DNA of 64,000 nt, from positions 1 to 64,000 of the forward strand of contig CAJTMX010000020.1 of assembly GCA_910577235.1 (NCBI GenBank), written 5' to 3'. The notes below the pieces were generated by a model. It saw only the letters and a list, made by a program, of their open reading frames with translations, searched no databases and had not been told where the DNA came from. This document shows positions 7,265-16,618 of the stretch, in pieces. A program made the position numbers and the translations under genes. The DNA comes from an uncultured Acetatifactor sp. (lineage in GTDB: Bacteria > Bacillota > Clostridia > Lachnospirales > Lachnospiraceae). How positions within the stretch are numbered: position 1 is the stretch's first letter; each line of letters opens with the position of its first letter.

Positions 7265-9343
7265 ATGGCAAAAAATCTGGTTATTCTTGAGTCACCGGCC
7301 AAGGTGAAGACAGTGAAGAAAATATTGGGAGCGAATTACGAGGTGGCGGCCAGCGGCGGTCATGTGCGGGATCTGCCCAAGAGCAGCTTAGGGATAGATG
7401 TGGAACACGATTACGAACCTAAGTATATTACCATCCGGGGAAAGGGAGATGTGCTGGCAGCCCTGCGCAGGGAAGTAAAAAAGGCCGATAAGATCTATCT
7501 GGCAACCGACCCTGACCGGGAGGGAGAGGCGATCTCCTGGCATCTGGTTCATGCGCTGAAACTGAAGGAGATGCCCGATAAAAAGATCTACAGGATCACA
7601 TTTAACGAGATTACCAAGAGCGCCGTTAAGGAGTCTCTGAAAAACGCCAGAGAGATCAATATGGATCTGGTGGACGCCCAGCAGGCCCGCCGGGCGTTGG
7701 ACCGTATGGTGGGATACCGGATATCGCCGCTGCTCTGGGCGAAAGTCAAGAGGGGGCTGAGCGCGGGAAGAGTACAGTCCGTGGCGCTGCGCATCATCTG
7801 TGACCGGGAGGCGGAGATCAGCGCTTTTATTCCCGAGGAATACTGGACGCTGGAGGCTGACCTTAAGGTGGACGGGGAGAAAAAAACCGTGACGGCCAAG
7901 TATCACGGAGAGGGCAGCCACAAGGCGGAGATACACAGCAAGGAGCAGATGGACGCTCTGCTCACAAGCCTGGAAGGAACCTCCTTCAAGGTGACAGATG
8001 TAAAAAAGGGAGAGAGAGTCAAAAAGGCCCCTCTGCCCTTTACCACCTCCACATTGCAGCAGGAGGCCAGCAAGGCGCTGAATTTTTCCACACAGAAGAC
8101 CATGCGTCTGGCCCAGCAGCTGTATGAGGGGGTGGACTTAAAGGGCGAGGGCACCGTGGGCCTGATCACCTATCTGCGTACCGACTCCACCCGGGTTTCC
8201 GAGGAGGCGGAGCAGGCGGCCAGAGCCTATATCGTGAAACACCACGGAGAGAACTACGCCGCGGAACATGTGGCGGTAAAAAAGAACGAGCAGAAGATAC
8301 AGGACGCCCACGAGGCTATCCGGCCTACGGACATCGAGCGGATACCGGCGGCGGTAAAGGAACAGCTGCCCAGAGATCTGCTGCGGCTGTACCAGCTGAT
8401 ATGGAAACGCTTTGTGGCCAGCCGTATGGCAGGAGCGGTCTATGAGACCATGACCACCAGGATTGAGGCGGCCGGGCATGTTTTTACCATGGCTGCGTCC
8501 AACAGGGTGTTTGACGGCTATATGAGCGTCTACACCCAGGAGGAAGATCGGGAAGAGAACAACCGCATGAGCCGGGAACTGTCGGGGGACAGCGCATTGT
8601 CTCTGCTGAAACTCAATCCGAAACAGCATTTTACCCAGCCGCCGGCCCACTATACCGAGGCGTCTCTGGTGAAGGCGCTGGAGGAACTGGGCATAGGGCG
8701 TCCCAGCACCTACGCGCCCACCATCACCACGATCCTGGCCAGGCGCTATGTGACAAAGGAAAATAAGAACCTATATGTGACGGAACTGGGGGAAGTGGTG
8801 AATCAGATGATGGTGGAGGCATTCCCCAGCATTGTGGATGTGAATTTTACCGCCAATATGGAGGCTCTTCTGGACGGCGTGGAGATGGGCACCGTGAAGT
8901 GGAAAACCGTCATTGCCAATTTTTATCCCGATCTGGAGGAGGCGGTGCAGAACGCGGAGAAGGATCTGGAGAAAGTCACTATTGCCGATGAGGTATCGGA
9001 TGAGGTCTGTGAGCTGTGCGGCAGACAGATGGTGATAAAGTACGGTCCTCACGGCAGATTCCTGGCCTGCCCCGGCTTTCCGGAGTGCCGCAACACCAAG
9101 CCCTACTTTGAGAAGATAGGTGTGATGTGTCCTGAATGCGGCAGGGATATGGTAATGAAGAAAACCCAGAAGGGCAGAAGATATTTCGGATGCATCGGAT
9201 ATCCTGACTGCGAATTTATGGTCTGGCAGAAACCCTCTCAGCAGAAATGTCCTAAGTGCGGCTACATTATGCTGGAAAAGGGCAACAAATTGGTGTGCGC
9301 GAATGAGGAATGCGGACAGGTGATGGCTGCAAACGGGGAATAA
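7265..9343 (+). CDS. topA: DNA topoisomerase I (type IA)
   Basis: This 692-residue enzyme relaxes negative supercoils. The N-terminal Toprim domain has Glu9 (LESPAKVKT) and the acidic set D82-P-D84-R-E86. The nicking tyrosine is Tyr303 in LITYLRTDST. Three C-terminal zinc-ribbon segments follow: C582/C585/C602/C608, one from C622/C625, and a last one starting CPKCGY. The start ATG 7265 follows AGGAAATAAGG; the frame is open upstream to 7181 but that part overlaps the promoter. topA next to codY is a common clostridial order. Confidence 0.97.
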   Translation: MAKNLVILESPAKVKTVKKILGANYEVAASGGHVRDLPKSSLGIDVEHDYEPKYITIRGKGDVLAALRREVKKADKIYLATDPDREGEAISWHLVHALKLKEMPDKKIYRITFNEITKSAVKESLKNAREINMDLVDAQQARRALDRMVGYRISPLLWAKVKRGLSAGRVQSVALRIICDREAEISAFIPEEYWTLEADLKVDGEKKTVTAKYHGEGSHKAEIHSKEQMDALLTSLEGTSFKVTDVKKGERVKKAPLPFTTSTLQQEASKALNFSTQKTMRLAQQLYEGVDLKGEGTVGLITYLRTDSTRVSEEAEQAARAYIVKHHGENYAAEHVAVKKNEQKIQDAHEAIRPTDIERIPAAVKEQLPRDLLRLYQLIWKRFVASRMAGAVYETMTTRIEAAGHVFTMAASNRVFDGYMSVYTQEEDREENNRMSRELSGDSALSLLKLNPKQHFTQPPAHYTEASLVKALEELGIGRPSTYAPTITTILARRYVTKENKNLYVTELGEVVNQMMVEAFPSIVDVNFTANMEALLDGVEMGTVKWKTVIANFYPDLEEAVQNAEKDLEKVTIADEVSDEVCELCGRQMVIKYGPHGRFLACPGFPECRNTKPYFEKIGVMCPECGRDMVMKKTQKGRRYFGCIGYPDCEFMVWQKPSQQKCPKCGYIMLEKGNKLVCANEECGQVMAANGE

Positions 9344-9359
9344 AACCACCTAATGTCAG

Positions 9360-9417
9360 AATATTCTTAAAAATAATCCGGATATGCATTGTAATCTGAC
9401 TTCACATGTGCTAAAAT
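9360..9417 (+). promoter_or_regulatory. codY promoter with a CodY-box-like element
   Basis: TTGTAA (9389-9394) and TAAAAT (9412-9417) are 17 bases apart, and TGC before the -10 makes it an extended -10 promoter. Upstream, 9360-9374 matches the CodY consensus AATTTTCWGAAAATT at 12 of 15 positions. Its position 15 bases before the -35 would allow autoregulation, but a 3-mismatch site in AT-rich DNA can arise by chance. Confidence 0.5.
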
Positions 9418-9457
9418 ACTCCAAGAGAACAGGGTGTTTTGGGACGGAGGAATGAGG

Positions 9458-10246
9458 ATGAGCAGTGTACAGCTATTGGATAAGACCCGGAAGATCGGCA
9501 AATTATTGCACAATAACAATTCCAGTAAAGTGGTATTCAGTGATATCTGCCGCGTGATGCGGGAGATTCTGAGTTCCAATGTGCTTGTGATCAGCCGCAA
9601 GGGCAAGGTTTTGGGCGTGGGCAAGTGCGATAACGTGGACTCTTTGCCCCAGCTGGTGGAGGAGAGTGTGGGCGGTTTCGTTGACAGTATGCTGAACGAA
9701 AGGCTCCTGGGCGTTCTCTCCACCAAGGAGAATGTCAATCTGGAGACGCTGGGCTTTGAAGGGGAAGATATCCGCAGATTCCAGGCCATCATTTCCCCCA
9801 TCGAGATAGCGGGAGAACGGCTGGGTACGCTGTTTATCTATAAGTGCAACGAACAGTATGACATAGACGATATCATCCTGTGCGAGTACGGAACCACTGT
9901 GGTGGGGCTGGAGATGCTCAGGGCTGTCAGCGAGGAGAGCGCCGAGGAGAGCCGCAAAGTGGCGGTGGTCAAATCGGCTATCAGTACATTGTCTTTCTCG
10001 GAGATGGAAGCGATCACGCATATTTTCGACGAGTTAAACGGTATGGAGGGCATTCTGGTGGCGAGTAAGATTGCCGACAGAGTGGGGATCACCAGATCGG
10101 TGATCGTCAATGCCCTGCGCAAGTTTGAGAGCGCGGGGGTCATAGAGTCCCGTTCTTCGGGCATGAAGGGAACCTATATCAAAGTGCTCAACGATGTGGT
10201 GTTTGACGAGATTGAGGAACTGAAGAGACAGAACCAGAGGGGTTGA
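9458..10246 (+). CDS. codY: GTP- and branched-chain-amino-acid-sensing regulator CodY
   Basis: The 262-residue product matches CodY along its length: an N-terminal GAF domain (about 1-155) that in the family senses branched-chain amino acids, and a C-terminal winged helix with the highly conserved ASKIADRVGITRSV block. CodY represses adaptive genes in nutrient-rich cells and uses GTP as co-effector in many species. ATG 9458 lies seven bases after GGAGG; the in-frame ATG at 9452 is too close to that site. The gene directly precedes flgB, as in Bacillus subtilis, where CodY acts on the fla/che promoter. A terminator separates the two here. Confidence 0.96.
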   Translation: MSSVQLLDKTRKIGKLLHNNNSSKVVFSDICRVMREILSSNVLVISRKGKVLGVGKCDNVDSLPQLVEESVGGFVDSMLNERLLGVLSTKENVNLETLGFEGEDIRRFQAIISPIEIAGERLGTLFIYKCNEQYDIDDIILCEYGTTVVGLEMLRAVSEESAEESRKVAVVKSAISTLSFSEMEAITHIFDELNGMEGILVASKIADRVGITRSVIVNALRKFESAGVIESRSSGMKGTYIKVLNDVVFDEIEELKRQNQRG

Positions 10247-10282
10247 AGGACATAGGGATGTGTCACCTGATTACAGATAAAG

Positions 10283-10323
10283 GGATTTATTGTCAGCGCA
10301 ATAAATCCTTTTTGATTTTTTTT
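10283..10323 (+). terminator. Rho-independent terminator after codY
   Basis: A perfect ten-base-pair stem GGATTTATTG/CAATAAATCC with a six-base loop is followed by TTTTTGA and eight more T. It separates codY from the flagellar operon. Confidence 0.9.
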
Positions 10324-10333
10324 ATAAAACCTA

Positions 10334-10361
10334 TTGAGTTTTTGGAAAAAAAACATATAAT
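10334..10361 (+). promoter_or_regulatory. Head promoter of the fla/che operon (sigma-A type)
   Basis: TTGAGT (10334-10339) and a perfect TATAAT (10356-10361) are 16 bases apart, 60 bases before flgB. No sigma-28 pattern was seen here, so the operon head seems to be read by the housekeeping polymerase. A weak CodY-like match (11 of 15) at 10406-10420 coincides with the flgB ribosome binding site. Confidence 0.7.
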
Positions 10362-10420
10362 AGAATATATTGGGTTTCGTACGTACATTAATACAAGTTG
10401 TATGGAATTTGGAGGTAATT

Positions 10421-10810
10421 ATGTTTAATTCTAATGTTTTTGACTACATAAGCGTTTTAGACCAGGCGGCTGACGCCACATGGATGCGCCATATCGCCCT
10501 GTCCAATAACAATGCAAACATTACCACCCCGGGGTACAAGCGTCAGGATGTGGCCTTTGAATCGGAGTTTCGTAAGGCTCTGGGGAATTGCCGGCATGAG
10601 TCCATGGATGCCAAAGTGTCCAGAGTCAGACGGACAACTGTAAAGCCGGTGGCCTATACCGACTATTCCAGCCTATCCTACAGGCTGGACGGCAATAATG
10701 TGGACCCGGATGCCGAGCCGGTGATGCTGGCCGAGAACCAGATGAAGTATCAGGGGCTGATATCAGCCATCAACAATGAATTCCAGAATTTGCAGACTGT
10801 ACTAAAATAG
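10421..10810 (+). CDS. flgB: Flagellar basal body rod protein FlgB
   Basis: This 129-residue protein is a proximal rod subunit exported by the flagellar secretion system. The rod-family N-terminal motif is visible as SNNNANITTPGYKR (about 27-40). Start ATG 10421 follows GGAGGTAATT. It is the first gene of the flagellar operon and is followed by flgC after 17 bases. Confidence 0.95.
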   Translation: MFNSNVFDYISVLDQAADATWMRHIALSNNNANITTPGYKRQDVAFESEFRKALGNCRHESMDAKVSRVRRTTVKPVAYTDYSSLSYRLDGNNVDPDAEPVMLAENQMKYQGLISAINNEFQNLQTVLK

Positions 10811-10827
10811 AAAAGTGAGGTATTATT

Positions 10828-11286
10828 ATGAATATATTTTCTGCCTTTAATGTAAACGCGTCAGGCATGACAGCCCAGAGATACCGCATGGATATCATAT
10901 CTGAGAATGTTGCCAACGCCCAGAGTACCCGGACCGAGGACGGCACGCCCTACAGGCGCAAGGTGGTGGCTTTCGCGGAAAAGGGCGGTAAGGGTTCTTT
11001 TGTCCATGCTCTCAACAGCGCTATTGATTACCACGGCGCGGGTTTTTCCGGCAGCGGTGTGAAGATCACAGGCGTATACCAGGACTATAAGACGGAGATG
11101 AAAAAAGTATATGATCCTTCTCATCCGGATGCGGACGAGGACGGCTATGTGCTGTTTCCCAATGTCAATATCATAACGGAGATGACCAATATGATCGACG
11201 CCAGCCGCGCTTATGAGGCCAACGCGACGGCGTTCAACGCCAGCAAATCCATGGTACAGCAGGGATTGCAGCTGGGCCAGTCCTAA
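10828..11286 (+). CDS. flgC: Flagellar basal body rod protein FlgC
   Basis: The 152-residue protein is the second proximal rod subunit. It begins with FNVNASGMTAQRYRM, followed by the rod motif ENVANAQSTR, and ends with the family signature MIDASRAYEANATAFNASK near 125-143. Length and order (flgB-flgC-fliE) are standard. Confidence 0.96.
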   Translation: MNIFSAFNVNASGMTAQRYRMDIISENVANAQSTRTEDGTPYRRKVVAFAEKGGKGSFVHALNSAIDYHGAGFSGSGVKITGVYQDYKTEMKKVYDPSHPDADEDGYVLFPNVNIITEMTNMIDASRAYEANATAFNASKSMVQQGLQLGQS

Positions 11287-11300
11287 GCGAGAACATAGCC

Positions 11301-11323
11301 GCGGGTATATGATATCCGCTTTT
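11301..11323 (+). other. Intercistronic hairpin between flgC and fliE
   Basis: An eight-base-pair stem (one G-T pair) GCGGGTAT/ATATCCGC with a three-base loop is followed by only four T. It lies 15 bases after the flgC stop. It is too weak for a clear terminator and may set mRNA stability or partial termination. Confidence 0.5.
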
Positions 11324-11379
11324 AGGTATATTCAGGTGATACAAAACATAAGATAGGCTTTTGAAAGGAGTAATACATA

Positions 11380-11724
11380 ATGGACTTTACAGCAGCGATC
11401 AACGGCATATCGTCCCTGGGCCTGGACAAGGCGGCAGGGACAAGACTGAATACCCTGACGGGTTCCCTTACCAAAGAGGATAACAAGGTTGAAGGTACCA
11501 TGTTTGACGCGTTTCTCAATTCCGCAATAGACAGTCTCAAAACCACTAACAGTTATCTGTCCGACTCGGAGAATGAAAAGATCCGGTTTGCCCTGGGCGA
11601 GACGGAAAACGCCCACGATCTGTCCATAGCCATGCAGAAGGCGTCCGACGCGTTGCAGTATACGGTAGCTTTCCGCGATAAGTTTCTGGAGGCTTATAAT
11701 CAGATCATGCAGATGCAGATCTGA
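11380..11724 (+). CDS. fliE: Flagellar hook-basal body complex protein FliE
   Basis: This 114-residue protein links the MS ring to the rod. The C-terminal half has the family pattern LSIAMQKASDALQYTVAFRDK and ends AYNQIMQMQI. ATG 11380 follows GAAAGGAG. It sits between flgC and fliF, the standard order. Confidence 0.94.
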   Translation: MDFTAAINGISSLGLDKAAGTRLNTLTGSLTKEDNKVEGTMFDAFLNSAIDSLKTTNSYLSDSENEKIRFALGETENAHDLSIAMQKASDALQYTVAFRDKFLEAYNQIMQMQI

Positions 11725-11772
11725 GTATTGTGTTTTTGATTACTATACTTTGCAGTCACAGAGGAGAAACTT

Positions 11773-13368
11773 ATGTTAGACAGGCTAAAAGAAATTCGGG
11801 CCAAGGTGCTTGAATGGTGGAATAAGTTTACATCCAAGCAGAAAACGATCATTATAGCCATCGTGGCTATCGTAATCTTTGCGTTTGCGATCCTTATATA
11901 TGTGTTTTCCAGACCGCAGTATATCCGTCTGACGAATTATGAGACGGCCACACAGGCATCCACGGCCATGGATACATTGGAGGCGGCAGGCATCGATTGC
12001 AAGCTGACCAACGATGGCTTACATATTGACGTGAACGTGAATCAGATAGCGGAAGCCAACCGGGCGCTGGGCGCCGCGGGGCTGACCTCTTCAGAACCGG
12101 ATATAAAGAGCGTTACGGAGCTTGGCATGTCATACACGGAGAGGGATAAGGAGAGGGCGTACACCGATTTCAAACAGAAGGAGCTGGAGGCTAACTTCAA
12201 GCAGTACGACGCGGTAAGGGATTGCCGGGTGGTACTGGAGCTGACGCAGCAGGACGGTACTCTGGCTGCCAGGAATCAGGAGTCCTTTGTCTATATCAGC
12301 CTAGAGCTGGACGGCATGTTCACCTCGGATAACGCCGCCACCATGGCCAAAGCGGCAGCGGCAGCGGTGGGCAATCCCACTACAGCCAATATTTTTATCA
12401 GTGATACGGCGGGCAATACCCTGTTTTCGGGCGACGAGGATTATACGCTGACGGGCTCTGCCGTCAGCAAGATCGAGGCGCAGAACGCGGCGGAGAGCTA
12501 TATCCGTTCCAAGGTTAAATCGGCCCTTATCGGTACAGGGCTCTTTGATATGGTGGACGCGGCTCCGTTTTTGATGTTCGATTATTCCGAGTACGAGAAG
12601 ACCGATCATACATACAACGCCCAGGCCGGAAGGGAAGAGGGGCTGAAGGGGCATGAGTCCACTACCGAGAGCGAGAGCACCGGTACCAACAGCGGCCTGC
12701 CTGGCACGGACTCCAATGACGAGGACAATTATTATCTGGACACGGAGGGAAATACCTCCTCCAGCTCCAGCACCCGGGATACGGATTATGTGCTGGATGA
12801 GAGCATATTGAAATCCATTACCCCCGCAGGGATCATAGACTATGACAATTCCTCCCTGATGGTGACGGCGCGCAGTTTCGACGTGGTATATGAGGAAGTG
12901 ATAGAACGTCAGGGTCTGCTGGACGTTATGACCTGGGAGGAATATAAGGCCAATAACAACACTTCGGTCAGGATGGAAGTGGATGACGATTTTTATGACG
13001 CGGTGGCTGCGGCTACCGGTATCGACAGAGACAGAATCTCCATCATTGCCTACAGGGAGAACGTATTTTACGACAAAGAGGGCATGAATTTCAACTGGAC
13101 GGACATTCTGAGTATCGCCATGATCGTGATCATCCTGGCGTTGCTGGCGTTTGTGATCCTGCGCAGTATGATCTCCAGAAAGGACTCGGACCAGGAGGAA
13201 GAGCTCTCGGTGGAGAACCTGTTGCAGTCCACGCCTGAGAGCGAGCTGGAAGATATCGAGGTGGAGAGCAAATCCGAGACCCGCAAGCTGATCGAGAGAT
13301 TTGTGGACGAAAATCCCGAGGCGGTGGCAAATCTGCTGCGCAACTGGCTAAACGAAGATTGGGGGTAG
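11773..13368 (+). CDS. fliF: Flagellar MS-ring protein FliF
   Basis: This 531-residue membrane protein assembles into the MS ring. It has a transmembrane helix at about 26-46, ring-building domains, a low-complexity Ser/Thr/Asp-rich segment at about 295-335, a second transmembrane helix near 440-460, and a cytoplasmic tail ending in EAVANLLRNWL, the FliG-binding part. The start ATG 11773 follows GAGGAGAAAC. fliG begins four bases after its stop. Confidence 0.97.
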   Translation: MLDRLKEIRAKVLEWWNKFTSKQKTIIIAIVAIVIFAFAILIYVFSRPQYIRLTNYETATQASTAMDTLEAAGIDCKLTNDGLHIDVNVNQIAEANRALGAAGLTSSEPDIKSVTELGMSYTERDKERAYTDFKQKELEANFKQYDAVRDCRVVLELTQQDGTLAARNQESFVYISLELDGMFTSDNAATMAKAAAAAVGNPTTANIFISDTAGNTLFSGDEDYTLTGSAVSKIEAQNAAESYIRSKVKSALIGTGLFDMVDAAPFLMFDYSEYEKTDHTYNAQAGREEGLKGHESTTESESTGTNSGLPGTDSNDEDNYYLDTEGNTSSSSSTRDTDYVLDESILKSITPAGIIDYDNSSLMVTARSFDVVYEEVIERQGLLDVMTWEEYKANNNTSVRMEVDDDFYDAVAAATGIDRDRISIIAYRENVFYDKEGMNFNWTDILSIAMIVIILALLAFVILRSMISRKDSDQEEELSVENLLQSTPESELEDIEVESKSETRKLIERFVDENPEAVANLLRNWLNEDWG

Positions 13369-13372
13369 GAAC

Positions 13373-14383
13373 ATGGCAAAGGATGACGGAATATCCGGTC
13401 TGCAGAAGGCCGCGATACTATTGATAGTACTTGGGCCTGAGCGCTCAGCCAATGTGTTTAAACATTTGAAGGAAGAGGAGATCGAGGAACTCACTCTGGA
13501 GATTGCCAATACCCGGAGCGTGACTCCTCAGGTAAAAGAGGATATTCTAAATGAGTTCTACGAGGTCTGCCTGGCACAGCAGTATATCGCCGAGGGCGGT
13601 ATCACCTACGCCAAGGAGCTGTTAGAGAAGGCTCTGGGCAACGAAAAGGCCATGGACGTGATCGGCAAGCTGACCGCGTCTCTCCAGGTCAAACCTTTCG
13701 AGTTTGTGCGCAAGACGGACGCGTCACAGCTGCTTAACTTTATCCAGGATGAGCATCCTCAGACCATAGCGCTGATCCTGTCTTATCTGTCCGCGGGACA
13801 GTCCGCGATGATCATCTCCGCGCTGCCGCCGGAGAAACAGGCGGATGTGGCGAAACGTATCGCGGTGATGGACCGCACCAGCCCGGATGTGATAAAAGAG
13901 GTGGAGAAAGTGTTGGAATCCAAGCTTTCCAATCTGGTCAATCAGGATTACACGATCATCGGCGGCGTGGACGCCGTCGTGGAGATTTTGAATACGGTGG
14001 ACCGGGGTACGGAGAAACATATTATGGAGACATTGGAGATCGAGGAGCCGGAACTGGCAGACGAGATCCGCAAAAAGATGTTTGTCTTCGAGGATATCCT
14101 GCTCTTGGACGACAGAGCCATACAGCAGGTGCTGCGTAACGTGGATAACAACGATCTGGCTATCGCTCTTAAGAACGCCAACGAGCAGGTACAGAACGCG
14201 ATCTTTGATAACATGTCCAAGCGTCTGGCTGTAATGATCAAAGAGGATATGGAATTCATGGGTCCCGTGCGTATGAAGGACGTGGAGGAAGCCCAGCAGA
14301 AGATCGTCAATATCATCCGCAAACTGGAGGATTCCGGAGAGATCATTATTTCCAGAGGTGGAGGTGACGAGATCGTTGTATAA
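13373..14383 (+). CDS. fliG: Flagellar motor switch protein FliG
   Basis: The 336-residue protein is the rotor component that meets the stator. It begins GLQKAAILLIVLGPE, has the middle-domain motif HPQTIALILSYL (about 125-136), and the C-terminal torque helix region from about 235 onward with the charged pattern LDDRAIQQVLRNVDN. Length is standard. Its 3' end overlaps the start of fliH. Confidence 0.97.
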   Translation: MAKDDGISGLQKAAILLIVLGPERSANVFKHLKEEEIEELTLEIANTRSVTPQVKEDILNEFYEVCLAQQYIAEGGITYAKELLEKALGNEKAMDVIGKLTASLQVKPFEFVRKTDASQLLNFIQDEHPQTIALILSYLSAGQSAMIISALPPEKQADVAKRIAVMDRTSPDVIKEVEKVLESKLSNLVNQDYTIIGGVDAVVEILNTVDRGTEKHIMETLEIEEPELADEIRKKMFVFEDILLLDDRAIQQVLRNVDNNDLAIALKNANEQVQNAIFDNMSKRLAVMIKEDMEFMGPVRMKDVEEAQQKIVNIIRKLEDSGEIIISRGGGDEIVV

Positions 14384-15251
14384 TAATTTATATAAGCAGG
14401 GATTTGGCTTTTTCCTGAACGGAACCGAGGAAAAAAGAGTAATCGATACCAACGATATGGTTGCAAGACGTCTGGATGAGTTAAAAGAGGCGGTCAACAG
14501 GAAGTCTGTAGGTACGGATCAGAATAAGGAATTCACGGAGGGCTTTGTGCAGGGCCTCGACGCGGCGGATGTCTCCGCTCTGCTGGATCAGACGGATGGG
14601 GGCGCTACGGTACTGAAAGCGGATGCCGCGGCGGACAGCGCCAGGATCATTCAGGATGCCCAGGACCAGGCGGAGAACATTTTGGAGGATGCCAAGGCTC
14701 ATGCGGAACAGGTGCTGCGGGATGCCCAGGCCCAGGCGGAGGATATGAAGAAGACTGCCATTGAGGAAGCGCGTATGCGCGGTTACCGGGAGGGCAAGGA
14801 GAAAGCCGACGCAGAGGCCGAGGGATTGCGCAGACAGATTAAGGCTAAAGAGACGGAACTGGAGAACGAGTACCAGAATGCTTTAGACCAGATGGAACCC
14901 CGGCTTGTGGAGGCCATAACCGGTATATATGAGCATATTTTCCATGTGGAACTGCGTTCAAACCGCGACATTTTGACCCATCTTATCGCCTCCACTTTGC
15001 ACAAGGCAGAGGGCAGCAAGGTTTTTCTGGTGCATGTGTCCAGAGAGGATTACTCCTATGTGAGTATGCAGAAGAAACAGTTGCTGGCGGGACTGGGAGG
15101 AAACGGAGTCACGCTGGAGATCATAGAGGACGCGACCATCGATAAAGACGAATGCATGATCGAGACGGAGGGCGGCATATTTGACTGCGGGCTGGGCACA
15201 CAGCTTGACCAGCTGCGGCAGCGGCTGTGTCTGTTATCCTACAACGGGTGA
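14376..15251 (+). CDS. fliH: Flagellar assembly protein FliH
   Basis: The product (291 residues from this start) should bind and restrain the export ATPase FliI. The central part (about 80-180) is a long Glu/Ala/Gln-rich coiled coil, followed by a globular C-terminal domain, as in FliH. I chose TTG 14376 because GGAGGTGA lies nine bases upstream and the start overlaps the fliG stop; a GTG at 14358 in the same frame has no good site. The annotation rests on architecture and position between fliG and fliI, since FliH diverges strongly. Confidence 0.85.
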   Translation: MYNNLYKQGFGFFLNGTEEKRVIDTNDMVARRLDELKEAVNRKSVGTDQNKEFTEGFVQGLDAADVSALLDQTDGGATVLKADAAADSARIIQDAQDQAENILEDAKAHAEQVLRDAQAQAEDMKKTAIEEARMRGYREGKEKADAEAEGLRRQIKAKETELENEYQNALDQMEPRLVEAITGIYEHIFHVELRSNRDILTHLIASTLHKAEGSKVFLVHVSREDYSYVSMQKKQLLAGLGGNGVTLEIIEDATIDKDECMIETEGGIFDCGLGTQLDQLRQRLCLLSYNG

Positions 15252-15289
15252 GCCGGCGAATCAAGCGACAGGAATGAGAGTGGTGACAG

Positions 15290-16615
15290 TTGACTATAAA
15301 AGAGCTGGATTTAGAAAAATATAGCGCGGTGGCGGAACAGACATTTTTCCGAAAACTGGGCAAGGTGGTCAATGTGGTAGGACTGACCATTGAGTCCGTG
15401 GGACCGGACGCCCGGCTGGGAGATGTTTGCCGGATCGTTCCGGACACGGTGGAGGCCGAGCCGGTGCTGGCCGAGGTGGTAGGTTTTAGGGACACCAGGA
15501 CACTGCTGATGCCGCTGGACCAGGTGGAGGGAATCCGGCTGGGCTGTTCGGTGGAAAACACCGGGTATCCGCTGACCGTCACGGTGAGCGAGGAATTGCT
15601 GGGAAAGACGGTGAACGGACTGGGGCTGCCGGTGGACGGTACACGTGTCAAGGGAGGCAGCTATTCCGTTGAGGCTCCTCCGCCCGATCCTCTGCGGCGT
15701 GAGATTATCGACACCGTGCTGCCGCTGGGAGTGCGGGCGGTGGACGGTATTATGACGGTGGGAAAAGGGCAGAGAATCGGTATATTTGCCGGTTCCGGCG
15801 TGGGCAAGTCCACGCTGATGGGTATGTTTGCCCGCAATACCAAAGCGGATATAAATGTGATCGCGCTGATTGGCGAGCGAGGCCGAGAGGTGCGTGAATT
15901 TATTGAACGAGATCTGGGCGAGGAGGGCATGCGGCGCTCCGTGGTGGTGGTAGCCACCTCTGATCGTCCGGCGCTGGAGCGGAAAAAGGCGGCGCTGACC
16001 GCCACGGCCATCGCGGAATATTTTCGGGACCAGGGCAAGGATGTGCTGTTGATGATGGACTCTCTTACGCGATTTTCCATGGCCCAGAGGGAAATAGGCT
16101 TAGCCAGCGGGGAACCTCCGGTTTCCAGAGGCTATCCCCCCAGTGTATATTCCGAGATGCCCCGGCTGCTGGAGCGGGCGGGACGGTCCCACACCGGGTC
16201 CATCACCGGCCTGTATACCGTGCTGGTGGACGGAGACGATTTTAACGAACCGATCACGGACACGGCCCGCAGTATTTTGGACGGACATATCATGTTGAAC
16301 CGTAAACTTGTACATAAGAACCATTACCCTGCCATCGATGTGCTGCAGAGCATTTCCAGGTGTATGAGCCAGATCGCCACCAGAGAGCACAAGCGTCTGG
16401 CAGGCAAGTTAAAAAATGTGCTGGCAACCTATAGCGAGGCGGAAGATCTTATCAATATCGGCGCTTATAAGAGCGGCAGTAATCCCGAGATTGATTACGC
16501 CATCACGATGATCCACCGGGTCAACGCTTTCTTACAGCAGGAAGTGGATGAGAAAGTCAGCTTTGAGGAGAGCATCGAAGGGCTGGAGGAAATGTTCGGG
16601 GAGGAACAGAAGTAA
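15290..16615 (+). CDS. fliI: Flagellum-specific export ATPase FliI
   Basis: This 441-residue ATPase energises flagellar export and belongs to the F1-beta/type III secretion family. Walker A is GSGVGKST at 168-175; the Walker B region reads DVLLMMDSLTRFSMAQREI, and the family block PPVSRGYPPSVY follows. The start is TTG 15290: an in-frame TGA at 15284 rules out any earlier start, and GTGGTGA lies just upstream. Confidence 0.96.
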   Translation: MTIKELDLEKYSAVAEQTFFRKLGKVVNVVGLTIESVGPDARLGDVCRIVPDTVEAEPVLAEVVGFRDTRTLLMPLDQVEGIRLGCSVENTGYPLTVTVSEELLGKTVNGLGLPVDGTRVKGGSYSVEAPPPDPLRREIIDTVLPLGVRAVDGIMTVGKGQRIGIFAGSGVGKSTLMGMFARNTKADINVIALIGERGREVREFIERDLGEEGMRRSVVVVATSDRPALERKKAALTATAIAEYFRDQGKDVLLMMDSLTRFSMAQREIGLASGEPPVSRGYPPSVYSEMPRLLERAGRSHTGSITGLYTVLVDGDDFNEPITDTARSILDGHIMLNRKLVHKNHYPAIDVLQSISRCMSQIATREHKRLAGKLKNVLATYSEAEDLINIGAYKSGSNPEIDYAITMIHRVNAFLQQEVDEKVSFEESIEGLEEMFGEEQK

Positions 16616-16618
16616 AGC

